Shown: one piece after another, positions 1 to 6,192 of the stretch
How positions within the stretch are numbered: the first letter of the stretch is position 1
How the letters are laid out: every line of letters begins with the position of its first letter
NCBI GenBank assembly: GCA_012032065.1
Contig: JAAURV010000138.1
Span: forward strand, 1 to 7,772
DNA length: 7,772 bases
Origin: Hyphomicrobiales bacterium
GTDB lineage: Bacteria > Pseudomonadota > Alphaproteobacteria > Rhizobiales > Aestuariivirgaceae
Direction of reading: 5' to 3'
The notes under the pieces: model-generated
What the model saw: the letters and a program-made list of their open reading frames with translations, nothing else
What the model was told of the DNA's origin: nothing
Database searches by the model: none
Made by a program: the position numbers and the translations under genes

Positions 1-45
1 CGCGTGTAAGACCTAAGAAATTTAGAGGCTGTACCATTCTCAAGA

Positions 46-90
46 CCCTCATCCGCCCCTTCGGGGCACCTTCCCCCGATGGGGGAAGGG
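46..90. repeat. Paired-hairpin intergenic repeat (REP-like)
   Basis: Two adjacent perfect stem-loops sit in the gene-free left end. The first is GCCCC/GGGGC (55-59 with 63-67, loop TTC). The second is a 9-bp stem CCTTCCCCC/GGGGGAAGG (69-77 with 81-89, loop GAT). The leading CCCTCATCCG followed by two GC-rich hairpins resembles a repeat family scattered between genes in many alphaproteobacterial genomes; that resemblance is from memory. It lies about 50 bases past the stop codon of the minus-strand aminotransferase, so it could help end or protect that transcript. Read in that direction, no T-run follows the hairpins, so it is not a classical intrinsic terminator. The rest of 1-142 shows no gene. 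Confidence 0.6.
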
Positions 91-142
91 TGAACGCCAA
101 TGCGGAAGCCTGCCCGTTGCAGTAGCGGCGCGAGGGAGAGAA

Positions 143-1339
143 TCATAGTTTGGCGAACGCCGCCTTGATTCTTTCCAGAGCCTTCTCCAGCTCCGTTTCG
201 CCCGCCGCAAATGAAAGCCTGATCGACTCCGGAGCGCCAAAGGCGGAGCCGGGGACGGTGGCGACGCCGTGTTCTTCGAGGAGCCAATCACAGAGTTGCT
301 CGGCGGTATCGATGCCGGCCTTGCGTCCATAAAGGTGTGAGACATCGGGGAAGGCGTAGAAGGTGCCCGGAATGGGGCCGAGGGCCACGCTGTTCATGCC
401 GGCGAAGGCCTTTAGCACCATGTCGCGCCGTATCTGATAGCGTTTGCGCATCTCTTCCACTTCGGTGCGGGGAGCGGCGAGTGCGGCCAGTGCGGCGCGC
501 TGCACGAACTGGTTTGCGCCAGTCGAGATCGTGCTTTGCATCCGCATCATCGCTTTTGCGAGCGGTTCAACGCAGGCGGAATAACCGAGCCGCCATCCCG
601 TCATGGCGAAGCCCTTGGAGAATCCATTGATGGTGACGGTGCGCTCCGCCATCCCGGGCAGCGCGGCGATCGAATGCATCGTGCCGTCGAATAGGATGTA
701 TTCGTAGATCTCGTCCGCGAGCACCATGAGCTGCGGGTGGGACTTCACGACATCCGCGATCTCTTCGAGTTCCTGCTTGGACCACACGGCGCCGGTCGGA
801 TTGCAGGGAGAATTAAGAACCAGCAACTTGCTGCGCGGCGTCAACGCCGCGGCGATGCGCGCCGCGGGGACCTTGTAGTTCTCCTCGATCCCCGCCTTGA
901 GCACGACAGGCGAGCCATTCGCGAAACGGGCCGTGACTTCATATGAGACCCAATAGGGTGCGAGCAGGATCACTTCGTCGCCCTGATCGACAAGCGAAAG
1001 AATCGCATTGGCAACCGCCTGCTTGGCGCCATTGGCCAGCACCACGCCTTCGGGCTTCATGGGGATGCCGTTTTCGGTTTCGAGCTTCTGCGCGATACCC
1101 ACGCGAAGCTCGGGAATGCCGGCGACGGGTGAGTAGTGCGTGAAGCCCTCGGCCATGGCCTTGGTGGCGGCGTGCTGGATGAAGGCAGGCGTATCGAAAT
1201 CGGGTTCGCCCACGGTAAGGCTTACAACATCACGGCCCTTGGCGCGCAGATCTCGCGACTTCTGCGCCATGCGGATGATGGCGCCTTCATCGGCAAGGGC
1301 GGTTCTCGGCGATAGCAGGCGTGCGGGATCGAAGGACAT
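143..1339 (-). CDS. aspC: Aspartate aminotransferase-type PLP enzyme (class I/II aminotransferase)
   Basis: A cytoplasmic pyridoxal-phosphate enzyme that probably exchanges amino groups between aspartate (or another amino acid) and 2-oxoglutarate. The 398-residue protein is full length for the bacterial type-I aspartate aminotransferase subgroup. Visible landmarks are the N-terminal SPRTALADEGA region, VGEPDFDTP (43-51), the NGAKQA turn (103-108), the SPCNPTG motif with Asn180, the cofactor-contacting Asp209 and Tyr212 in ADEIYE, and the Schiff-base Lys242 in GFSKGFAMTGWRLGY with Arg250. Arg374 in SIRLSF should bind the substrate carboxylate. The ATG at 1339 is chosen because MSFDPARLLSPR matches the family N-terminus. 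A GTG at 1363 would add eight residues and run into the likely promoter. It is transcribed away from the lipoprotein gene. Substrate choice (aspartate versus aromatic or prephenate) cannot be settled from motifs alone. Confidence 0.93.
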   Translation of the reverse strand: MSFDPARLLSPRTALADEGAIIRMAQKSRDLRAKGRDVVSLTVGEPDFDTPAFIQHAATKAMAEGFTHYSPVAGIPELRVGIAQKLETENGIPMKPEGVVLANGAKQAVANAILSLVDQGDEVILLAPYWVSYEVTARFANGSPVVLKAGIEENYKVPAARIAAALTPRSKLLVLNSPCNPTGAVWSKQELEEIADVVKSHPQLMVLADEIYEYILFDGTMHSIAALPGMAERTVTINGFSKGFAMTGWRLGYSACVEPLAKAMMRMQSTISTGANQFVQRAALAALAAPRTEVEEMRKRYQIRRDMVLKAFAGMNSVALGPIPGTFYAFPDVSHLYGRKAGIDTAEQLCDWLLEEHGVATVPGSAFGAPESIRLSFAAGETELEKALERIKAAFAKL

Positions 1340-1346
1340 GCCGCGC

Positions 1347-1375
1347 TCTATACGATGCCGCACTTGAATGGTCGA
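1347..1375 (-). promoter_or_regulatory. Candidate promoter of the aminotransferase gene
   Basis: On the minus strand TCGACC (1370-1375) and TATAGA (1347-1352) are separated by 17 bases, each matching four of six consensus positions. The -10 element ends only seven bases before the ATG at 1339. If used, the transcript would start at or next to the start codon and be leaderless or nearly so, which fits the lack of a clear ribosome-binding site. This is a weak motif match and untested. Confidence 0.3.
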
Positions 1376-1392
1376 GGATTGACCTTCATAAG
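1364..1392 (+). promoter_or_regulatory. Candidate promoter of the lipoprotein gene
   Basis: TTGAAT (1364-1369) and CATAAG (1387-1392) have 17-base spacing and match four of six consensus positions each. They would give a leader of roughly 15 bases carrying the GAGG ribosome-binding site at 1406-1409. It overlaps the candidate promoter of the divergent aminotransferase gene, so the two could compete for RNA polymerase. Motif evidence only; an alternative -35, TTGACC at 1379-1384, has no convincing -10 partner. Confidence 0.3.
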
Positions 1393-1413
1393 GGCCGCGG
1401 GAATCGAGGTTTT

Positions 1414-1767
1414 ATGAAGAAATATCTGCTGATGGCGCTCGCTTTGGGTCTCGCGGCTTGCGCCAACAAACCTGAGGTCAAGGTCAACAAGGGCGGCCCG
1501 CAAGTGGTGCAAACCAAATCGCGCTCGGAGCCGATCTTCTACAACGGCAAGACCTATCAGCTCGATTACAGCTACCTCGAAAGCCAGGGCGTGTTCGACA
1601 TGCGCGTCTCCGGCATGGGGCCGAAACAGCAGAAGGATGCGGTGGCGGTCGCCACGTCATCGCTGCGCTATTTCGCCTGTCCGGATGGTCAAACCGGCAG
1701 ATTGCAGGGCTCGCCCGCCTATGAAGGCAGCCGGTGGAAAATGCAGGCCCGCTGCGCACGAAGCTGA
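1414..1767 (+). CDS. Small predicted outer-membrane lipoprotein, function unknown
   Basis: A 117-residue protein with a classic lipoprotein signal: MKKY, a hydrophobic stretch (5-15), then the lipobox L13-A-A-C16. Cys16 is the predicted lipidated first residue. Alanine follows the Cys, so there is no Asp retention signal and outer-membrane sorting is the default guess. The mature part is a polar linker rich in Lys, Val and Gln (17-40), then a probable small alpha/beta domain with FYNGKTYQLDYSY and a C-terminal FACPDGQ...CARS section. Cys89 and Cys114 could form a disulfide in the periplasm. The start is the ATG with GAGG four bases upstream; the open frame extends further upstream but without any signal-peptide logic. 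I do not recognise the family. It lies 73 bases before the transporter operon on the same strand, so read-through into it is possible. Confidence 0.75.
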   Translation: MKKYLLMALALGLAACANKPEVKVNKGGPQVVQTKSRSEPIFYNGKTYQLDYSYLESQGVFDMRVSGMGPKQQKDAVAVATSSLRYFACPDGQTGRLQGSPAYEGSRWKMQARCARS

Positions 1768-1840
1768 CGCGACGTTTCCGACAACGCTTTACAAGTCCAT
1801 CGGAATTGGATTGCATGGGCCGATCAGAGGGAGATCGATC
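1768..1840 (+). promoter_or_regulatory. Leader region of the transporter operon
   Basis: This 73-base gap precedes the five-gene operon. TTTACA at 1788-1793 matches five of six -35 positions, but at 16-18 bases downstream the best -10 choices (such as TTGCAT at 1811-1816) are poor, so a sigma-70 promoter is only weakly supported. I see no strong terminator hairpin after the lipoprotein stop codon, so the operon may be partly transcribed from the lipoprotein promoter. No obvious operator palindrome or riboswitch is apparent. Confidence 0.2.
1826..1833 (+). promoter_or_regulatory. Strong ribosome-binding site for the binding-protein gene
   Basis: AGAGGGAG ends seven bases before the ATG at 1841 and fixes that start, although the frame is open back to 1637. 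It is the best Shine-Dalgarno sequence in the window, fitting the high expression usual for periplasmic binding proteins. Confidence 0.75.
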
Positions 1841-2899
1841 ATGTCATTCAAAGCCATTCTGCGCCGGGCTGCCGCCGCATCCGTTCTCATGCTGGCGATG
1901 GCCGGCGTTTCGCCGGCTCAGGAGCTGAACGCGCTCGTCTGGTGCGATCATTCCGATCCCAATCTGCTGAAGCCCTTCGAAGAGGCGAATGGCGTCAAGG
2001 TGAATGTGAAGGAATTCGAAGGCACGGGCGCGGGGCTCGCCATCGTCGAGCAATCGCAGCCGGGGGACTGGGACGTGATGGTGATCGACTCGATCGACGT
2101 GCGGCGCGGCGTGGAACGGGGGCTGTTCGAACCGCTGGCCGAAGATCAGTTGCCGGTGGCCGATCTCTTTCCGGAAGTGACCATGGATGCCTTCACCAAA
2201 GCGGACGGCAAGCGCTACGGCATCACCGAGAAATTCGGCTACAACACCATCGGCTTCAACAAGGCCAAGGCCGACCCCGCCGACATGCAGACCCTCGCTT
2301 CGCTCACCGGCGACAAATACAAGGGCCGCATCGCCATCTACGACTATTACCTTCCGGTGATCGGCATGGCGGCGATGGCCATCGGCAAGAAGACCGCGGA
2401 GCTGACCGAAGCCGATCTTCCCGCGATCAAGGAAACGCTGCTCAAGATGAAGGCCAATGCCAAGGCGGTCACCGATGTGGTGGCCAGCCAGACGGCGTTG
2501 GCGACCGGCGAGGCGGATGTGCTGGTGGGCGGCGGCGAATGGGTGACGGCCGGCATCGCCAAGGAAAACCCCGATCTCGACTTCTCGATTCCGAAAGAAG
2601 GTGCCGTGCTGTGGTCGCAGTCGCTCGCCATGTTCAAGGACTCGAAGAACAAGGACCTGGCGTTCAAATTCATCCAGTATGTGATGAGCCCGGAAGGCCA
2701 GGCGCGGCTTGCGACATCCGCCTGCTATTGGGGCATGCCTGCCAACACCAAGGCGGCGCTGAACGAAGAGCAAAAAGCGATCCTGCGCTTTGCCGAGCAG
2801 CCGGAATTCTTGAAGCGTGCCCAAGGCTATCCCGCACCCGATGAGGCGCTGGACAAGAAAATGCAGGATATGTGGACCGAGGTTCTGCAGGCGCAGTGA
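1841..2899 (+). CDS. PotD-like periplasmic substrate-binding protein of an ABC importer
   Basis: A 352-residue secreted binding protein that captures the solute for the downstream permeases. The signal peptide has positive residues (Lys4, Arg8, Arg9), a hydrophobic core (10-23) and a likely cut after Ala26 (S-P-A before Gln27). The mature protein follows the PotD/PotF (extracellular solute-binding family 1/8) pattern: LVWCDHSDPNLLKPFEEANG (32-51), DWDVMVIDS (76-84), YGITEKFGYNTIGFNK (126-141), then IPKEGAVLWSQSLAM (250-264) and the C-terminal FIQYVMSPEGQARLA. In E. coli PotD the region matching the last motif has Trp and Asp (W255/D257) that hold the polyamine. Here Trp258 is kept but the Asp position is Gln260, so a plain spermidine/putrescine role is doubtful. 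The stop overlaps the start of the first permease (GTGA). The substrate is unknown: a polyamine-like, opine-like or other amine compound are all possible. Confidence 0.9.
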   Translation: MSFKAILRRAAAASVLMLAMAGVSPAQELNALVWCDHSDPNLLKPFEEANGVKVNVKEFEGTGAGLAIVEQSQPGDWDVMVIDSIDVRRGVERGLFEPLAEDQLPVADLFPEVTMDAFTKADGKRYGITEKFGYNTIGFNKAKADPADMQTLASLTGDKYKGRIAIYDYYLPVIGMAAMAIGKKTAELTEADLPAIKETLLKMKANAKAVTDVVASQTALATGEADVLVGGGEWVTAGIAKENPDLDFSIPKEGAVLWSQSLAMFKDSKNKDLAFKFIQYVMSPEGQARLATSACYWGMPANTKAALNEEQKAILRFAEQPEFLKRAQGYPAPDEALDKKMQDMWTEVLQAQ

Positions 2900-3735
2900 C
2901 CGGGCTTCCGAAAAACTCGACGGGCTGGTTCTGCGTAACGCCGGCCCTTCTTTTTACGCTGTTGTTTTTCGTTCTGCCATTCCTGGGTATGGCGGTCCTC
3001 AGCCTGTTTCCAAAGGGCGGCGAAGGCTTCGGTTTTGAGAACTATGCGCAGTTCTTTGGCAATCCGAGCTACTGGCGGGCGTTGGTCAACTCACTGGAAG
3101 TGACGGCAATCGTCACCGCTGTCTCCATACTCCTGGCTTATCCCTTCGCATGGATCCTCGCCAATGTGGTGCCGGAACGATGGCAGAGACTGGCGCTGAT
3201 GCTGGCGGTGCTGCCGTTCTGGACCTCCTATGTCGTGCGCTCCTACAGCTGGCTTTTGGTGCTGGCGGAGAACGGTGTCATCAATCAAATGCTGATGGGG
3301 AGCGGCATGCTGAGTGCCCCCGTGCAGCTTGCCAATTCGCGCGCGGCAACTGTGATCGGCTTCGTGCATTTCTTCGTGATGCTCCTGACTCTGACGATCT
3401 ACGCCAACCTCAAGCAGCTTCCGCCGAACTATCGCAAAGCCGCGGCTGATCTGGGAGCGGGGCCGGTCAGTGCCTTCATTCACATCATCCTGCCGTTGAC
3501 GCTGCCGGGGATCATGGTGGGCGCGTTCTTGACCTTCGTTCTCGCCATCGGCGACTACATCACGCCGCAAATCCTCGGCGGCAACAACGAACTCCTCCTG
3601 CCGCAGCTCATCATGATGCAGATCGGGCGGCGCGGCGATTTCTCGTCCGCCTCGGCACTGTCGGTCATTCTGATGGCGGTGGTCACGATCGCTTATCTCG
3701 CGTCGGCGCGCTGGCTCAAGATCGAGAGAACATGA
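2896..3735 (+). CDS. ABC transporter permease, PotB-like
   Basis: The first of two inner-membrane permease subunits of the importer. With a GTG start at 2896 it has 279 residues. The BPD_transp_1 (MetI-like) fold is seen as about six hydrophobic segments: near 14-37, 69-89, 99-123, 151-171, about 201-222 and the C-terminal stretch before the final charged residues. The cytoplasmic EAA loop that docks on the ATPase is visible as KAAADLGAG (181-189) followed by IILPLTLPG. The GTG at 2896 overlaps the upstream TGA by four bases, as at every other junction in this operon, and is preferred for that reason. A GTG at 2872 would add eight residues inside the previous gene. Neither has a textbook ribosome-binding site: AGG lies four bases before the first and GAGGT twelve before. 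Translation therefore probably depends on coupling. Confidence 0.88.
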   Translation: MTGLPKNSTGWFCVTPALLFTLLFFVLPFLGMAVLSLFPKGGEGFGFENYAQFFGNPSYWRALVNSLEVTAIVTAVSILLAYPFAWILANVVPERWQRLALMLAVLPFWTSYVVRSYSWLLVLAENGVINQMLMGSGMLSAPVQLANSRAATVIGFVHFFVMLLTLTIYANLKQLPPNYRKAAADLGAGPVSAFIHIILPLTLPGIMVGAFLTFVLAIGDYITPQILGGNNELLLPQLIMMQIGRRGDFSSASALSVILMAVVTIAYLASARWLKIERT

Positions 3736-4508
3736 TGGCGCGGATTGTCTCGGCCGTTTACGCCGCGCTGATTTACGGCTTCATCTTTCTGCCCGTCGCG
3801 GTGCTCGTGCTGTTCTCGTTTCAGGGAACGTTGTTTCCCATTCCGCCCTTCAACGGCCCGTCGCTGCGCTGGTATGGAGCGGTGTTGAGCGATCAGCGCC
3901 TGACGGACGGCCTCGTCAACTCTCTTCTCGTTGCCTTTATCACCTCGGCGCTGGCAACGATCATGGGGTTTCTCTCCGCATGGGCACTCGCACGATTTTG
4001 GCTGCCTGCTTCGGCCATGATCCGCGGCATCATTACGCTGCCGCTCACCGTGAGTTATCTCATCATTGGCATGGGGCTTCTAGTGATGTTCAACTTGGCG
4101 GGCCTTCCAAGGTCACTGTTCGCCGCCGGGATCGGCCATATCGTGATCAATCTGCCGCTGTGCTTCGCCATCATCTACAGCCAGATGGGCGCGCATCAGG
4201 CCAATATCGAGCGCGCCGCGCGCGACCTTGGGGCAGGCGAGCTGCGCGTGTTGACCCTCGTGACCGCACCGATGCTGTGGCCGGCACTGTTTGCCAGCTT
4301 CTTCCTCGCCTTCACTTTTTCCTGGGACGAGTTCATCATCTCGTTCCTGCTCACGCGTTTCGATACGACCCTGCCTGTCGAAATCTGGAACATGCTGCGG
4401 GCCGGGCTCAACCCAAAAACCAATGCGGCGGGATCATTGGTGTTCGGAGTTTCGATCGTGCTCGCTATCGTGTTCGAAATCGTGGCCTTCCGGAAGCGCG
4501 TCGCATGA
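3732..4508 (+). CDS. ABC transporter permease, PotC-like
   Basis: The second inner-membrane permease subunit, 258 residues, pairing with the PotB-like protein to form the channel. The first membrane segment (about 9-30) is followed by a periplasmic part with the WYGAVLSD signature (47-54) common in PotC/PotI proteins. Further membrane segments lie near 62-87, 97-120, 129-150, 180-204 and 235-252. The EAA loop is E160-R-A-A-R-D-L-G167-A-G...P180. The ATG at 3732 forms an ATGA overlap with the previous stop. A second ATG at 3735 is equally possible and better spaced from GAGAG (3724-3728), changing the protein by one residue. The C-terminus ends in a short basic tail (FRKRVA), consistent with a cytoplasmic end. 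Confidence 0.9.
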   Translation: MMARIVSAVYAALIYGFIFLPVAVLVLFSFQGTLFPIPPFNGPSLRWYGAVLSDQRLTDGLVNSLLVAFITSALATIMGFLSAWALARFWLPASAMIRGIITLPLTVSYLIIGMGLLVMFNLAGLPRSLFAAGIGHIVINLPLCFAIIYSQMGAHQANIERAARDLGAGELRVLTLVTAPMLWPALFASFFLAFTFSWDEFIISFLLTRFDTTLPVEIWNMLRAGLNPKTNAAGSLVFGVSIVLAIVFEIVAFRKRVA

Positions 4509-5455
4509 GCGAAACCGTGGTCGTCGAGAAAGTCTCGGTGCGCTTTGGTTCCACCCTGGCACTTGATGATGTGTCCCTCACCGTATCTCCAGGGAGCTAC
4601 ACCGTGCTGCTCGGTCCATCGGGGTCGGGAAAGACCACGCTGCTTTCGGTATTGGGCGGATTTCAAGAGCCCACCTCGGGACGCGTGCTGATAGGCGGGG
4701 AAGACTGCACGCATGTGCCGCCGGCCAGGCGCCCGACGACGACGGTGTTTCAGGACTATGCACTGTTCCCGCATATGACAGTGGGCAATAACGTTGCGTT
4801 CGGCTTGCTTATGCGCGGAATGGCAGCGGCGCCGCGGCGCGAGAAGGCTCGCGAAATGCTTGCCGTCGTGGGTCTGGCCGAGGCTTTCGACCGGAAACCG
4901 CATCAGCTCTCGGGCGGCCAGCGGCAACGGGTGGCCCTTGCTCGCGCGCTCGTGGTGGAGCCCAAGGTCCTGCTGCTTGACGAGCCCTTGGGAGCGCTCG
5001 ATCTCAAGCTCCGGCGCCAGATGCAGGACGAATTGAAGGCGATTCAGAAACGGGTGGGCACCGCATTTGTGCATGTGACGCATGACCAGGAAGAGGCGAT
5101 GGCATTGGCCGATCATCTCGTGGTCATGAACAAGGGCCGAATCGAGGATGAGGGGACGCCGGAGAAAGTCTACACGCGGCCGGCAACACGATTTGCCGCC
5201 ACATTCATGGGCGAAAGCACGATCATCGGCAACCGGGCAATCAGGCCGGAGCATATCTCGCTTGTGGCTGGCGAAGGCAATCTGGGGCGGGCCAGGATTG
5301 TCGATGTCACCTACCAGGGCAGTTTCAAGCGGGTAGCCGCACAAGGTAAGGAAACCCTGTTTCTGGTCAGGCTGCCAGCAGACGTTGCCATTGCCATCGG
5401 CGATGAGGTTGGACTTGCATGTGACGCGGCGCGGATGATCGAGCTTCCGTCATGA
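4505..5455 (+). CDS. ABC transporter ATP-binding protein, PotA-like, with shortened TOBE domain
   Basis: The cytoplasmic ATPase that powers the importer. All nucleotide-binding motifs are intact: Walker A GPSGSGKTT (37-45), Q-loop Gln83 in VFQDYALFPHMTV, signature LSGGQRQR (135-142), Walker B VLLLDEP with catalytic Glu160, D-loop GALD (163-166) and switch His193 in VTHDQEEA. After the ATPase domain (to about 236) comes a TOBE-type tail, AIRPEHISL (245-253) and a second half with VTYQGSFKRV. Between FMGE (234-237) and RPEH (247-250) there are only nine residues, where PotA/MalK-like proteins usually have about 40-50. This explains the 316-residue length against about 350-370 for the family. 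The reading frame is intact across the gap. The true start is the ATG at 4505, which overlaps the previous stop as ATGA; the open frame further upstream is the shadow of the permease. Confidence 0.93.
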   Translation: MSETVVVEKVSVRFGSTLALDDVSLTVSPGSYTVLLGPSGSGKTTLLSVLGGFQEPTSGRVLIGGEDCTHVPPARRPTTTVFQDYALFPHMTVGNNVAFGLLMRGMAAAPRREKAREMLAVVGLAEAFDRKPHQLSGGQRQRVALARALVVEPKVLLLDEPLGALDLKLRRQMQDELKAIQKRVGTAFVHVTHDQEEAMALADHLVVMNKGRIEDEGTPEKVYTRPATRFAATFMGESTIIGNRAIRPEHISLVAGEGNLGRARIVDVTYQGSFKRVAAQGKETLFLVRLPADVAIAIGDEVGLACDAARMIELPS

Positions 5456-6192
5456 TCAAGGCCGAAGACTGGTATGAAACGATCCGCTTTTCCGATGACG
5501 TGACTCTCATTCACGAGCCGTGGATCAAGCCATTTTTCCGCTGCAACATGTGGCATGTGCGGGGCAGGGATCGCGACCTGTTGTTCGATACCGGGCTCGG
5601 CCATTTCAGCTTGCGGCGCCATGTGGCCCTGACCCGGGAGCGCGATGTCGTTTGCATCGCCAGCCATGCGCATTTCGATCATATCGGCTGCCATCACGAA
5701 TTCCCGCGCCGCTGCATTCATGCGGGAGAGGCCGATATCCTTGCCCATCCGCAGAACCGGCTCACGTTGGCCGACCCCTATGCGACCGATGACATGTTTA
5801 TCCAACCTCCGGATGGCTGGGAGACATCACGCTATCACGTCTTGCCCGCACCAGCGCACCAGCTTCTGACGGAAGGTGACGTGATTGATCTCGGCGACAG
5901 GGCTTTCCAAGTGATCCACACGCCCGGTCACTCGCCAGGCGGCATCGGCCTATTCGAGCGCAAGACCGGAATCTTTCTATCCGGCGATATCGTTTACGAC
6001 GGACCGTTGATCGACGATGCCTATCACTCAGATCGGCAGGTTTATGCGGTAACGATGGAACGGCTTCTCACGTTGCCTGTCACCATCGTTCATGGTGGGC
6101 ACTTCCCGAGCTTCGGCCTCATCCGCTATCGTCAGCTGATCGAAGAGTACCTCGAAGGCCGCCGCAAGGCCGGGTGCCATCTCGTCAGTTGA
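5452..6192 (+). CDS. MBL-fold metallo-hydrolase coupled to the transporter
   Basis: A 246-residue metallo-beta-lactamase-fold protein with a complete two-metal site: HAHFDH (His72, His74, Asp76, His77), His160 in HTPGHSPGG, bridging Asp179 in LSGDIVYDG, and His217 in VHGGHF. There is no signal peptide, so it is cytoplasmic. The N-terminal section VTLIHEPWIKPFFRCNMWHV (17-36) resembles a group of uncharacterised rhizobial MBL hydrolases. Glyoxalase II, lactonase and other thioester, ester or amide hydrolase activities all occur in this superfamily, so the substrate is open. Its ATG at 5452 overlaps the ATPase stop (ATGA), making it the fifth gene of the operon, and coupling suggests it acts on what the transporter imports. 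Its 3' end overlaps the convergent oxidase gene by eight bases. Confidence 0.9.
   Translation: MIKAEDWYETIRFSDDVTLIHEPWIKPFFRCNMWHVRGRDRDLLFDTGLGHFSLRRHVALTRERDVVCIASHAHFDHIGCHHEFPRRCIHAGEADILAHPQNRLTLADPYATDDMFIQPPDGWETSRYHVLPAPAHQLLTEGDVIDLGDRAFQVIHTPGHSPGGIGLFERKTGIFLSGDIVYDGPLIDDAYHSDRQVYAVTMERLLTLPVTIVHGGHFPSFGLIRYRQLIEEYLEGRRKAGCHLVS

Noticed and set aside
1340..1363. GTG start at 1363 for the aminotransferase
   Set aside because: The extra eight residues do not resemble the family N-terminus and would cover the candidate -10 element; ATG at 1339 fits better.
1844..2824. Long minus-strand open frame (326 codons) opposite the binding-protein gene
   Set aside because: Its translation is rich in His, Arg and Gly with no recognisable motif, while the plus strand codes a clear secreted binding protein. 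It is a shadow frame of GC-rich coding DNA.
4196..5344. Long minus-strand open frame (382 codons) opposite permease and ATPase genes
   Set aside because: It spans two well-supported plus-strand genes, has no domain signature, and is explained by high GC codon bias.
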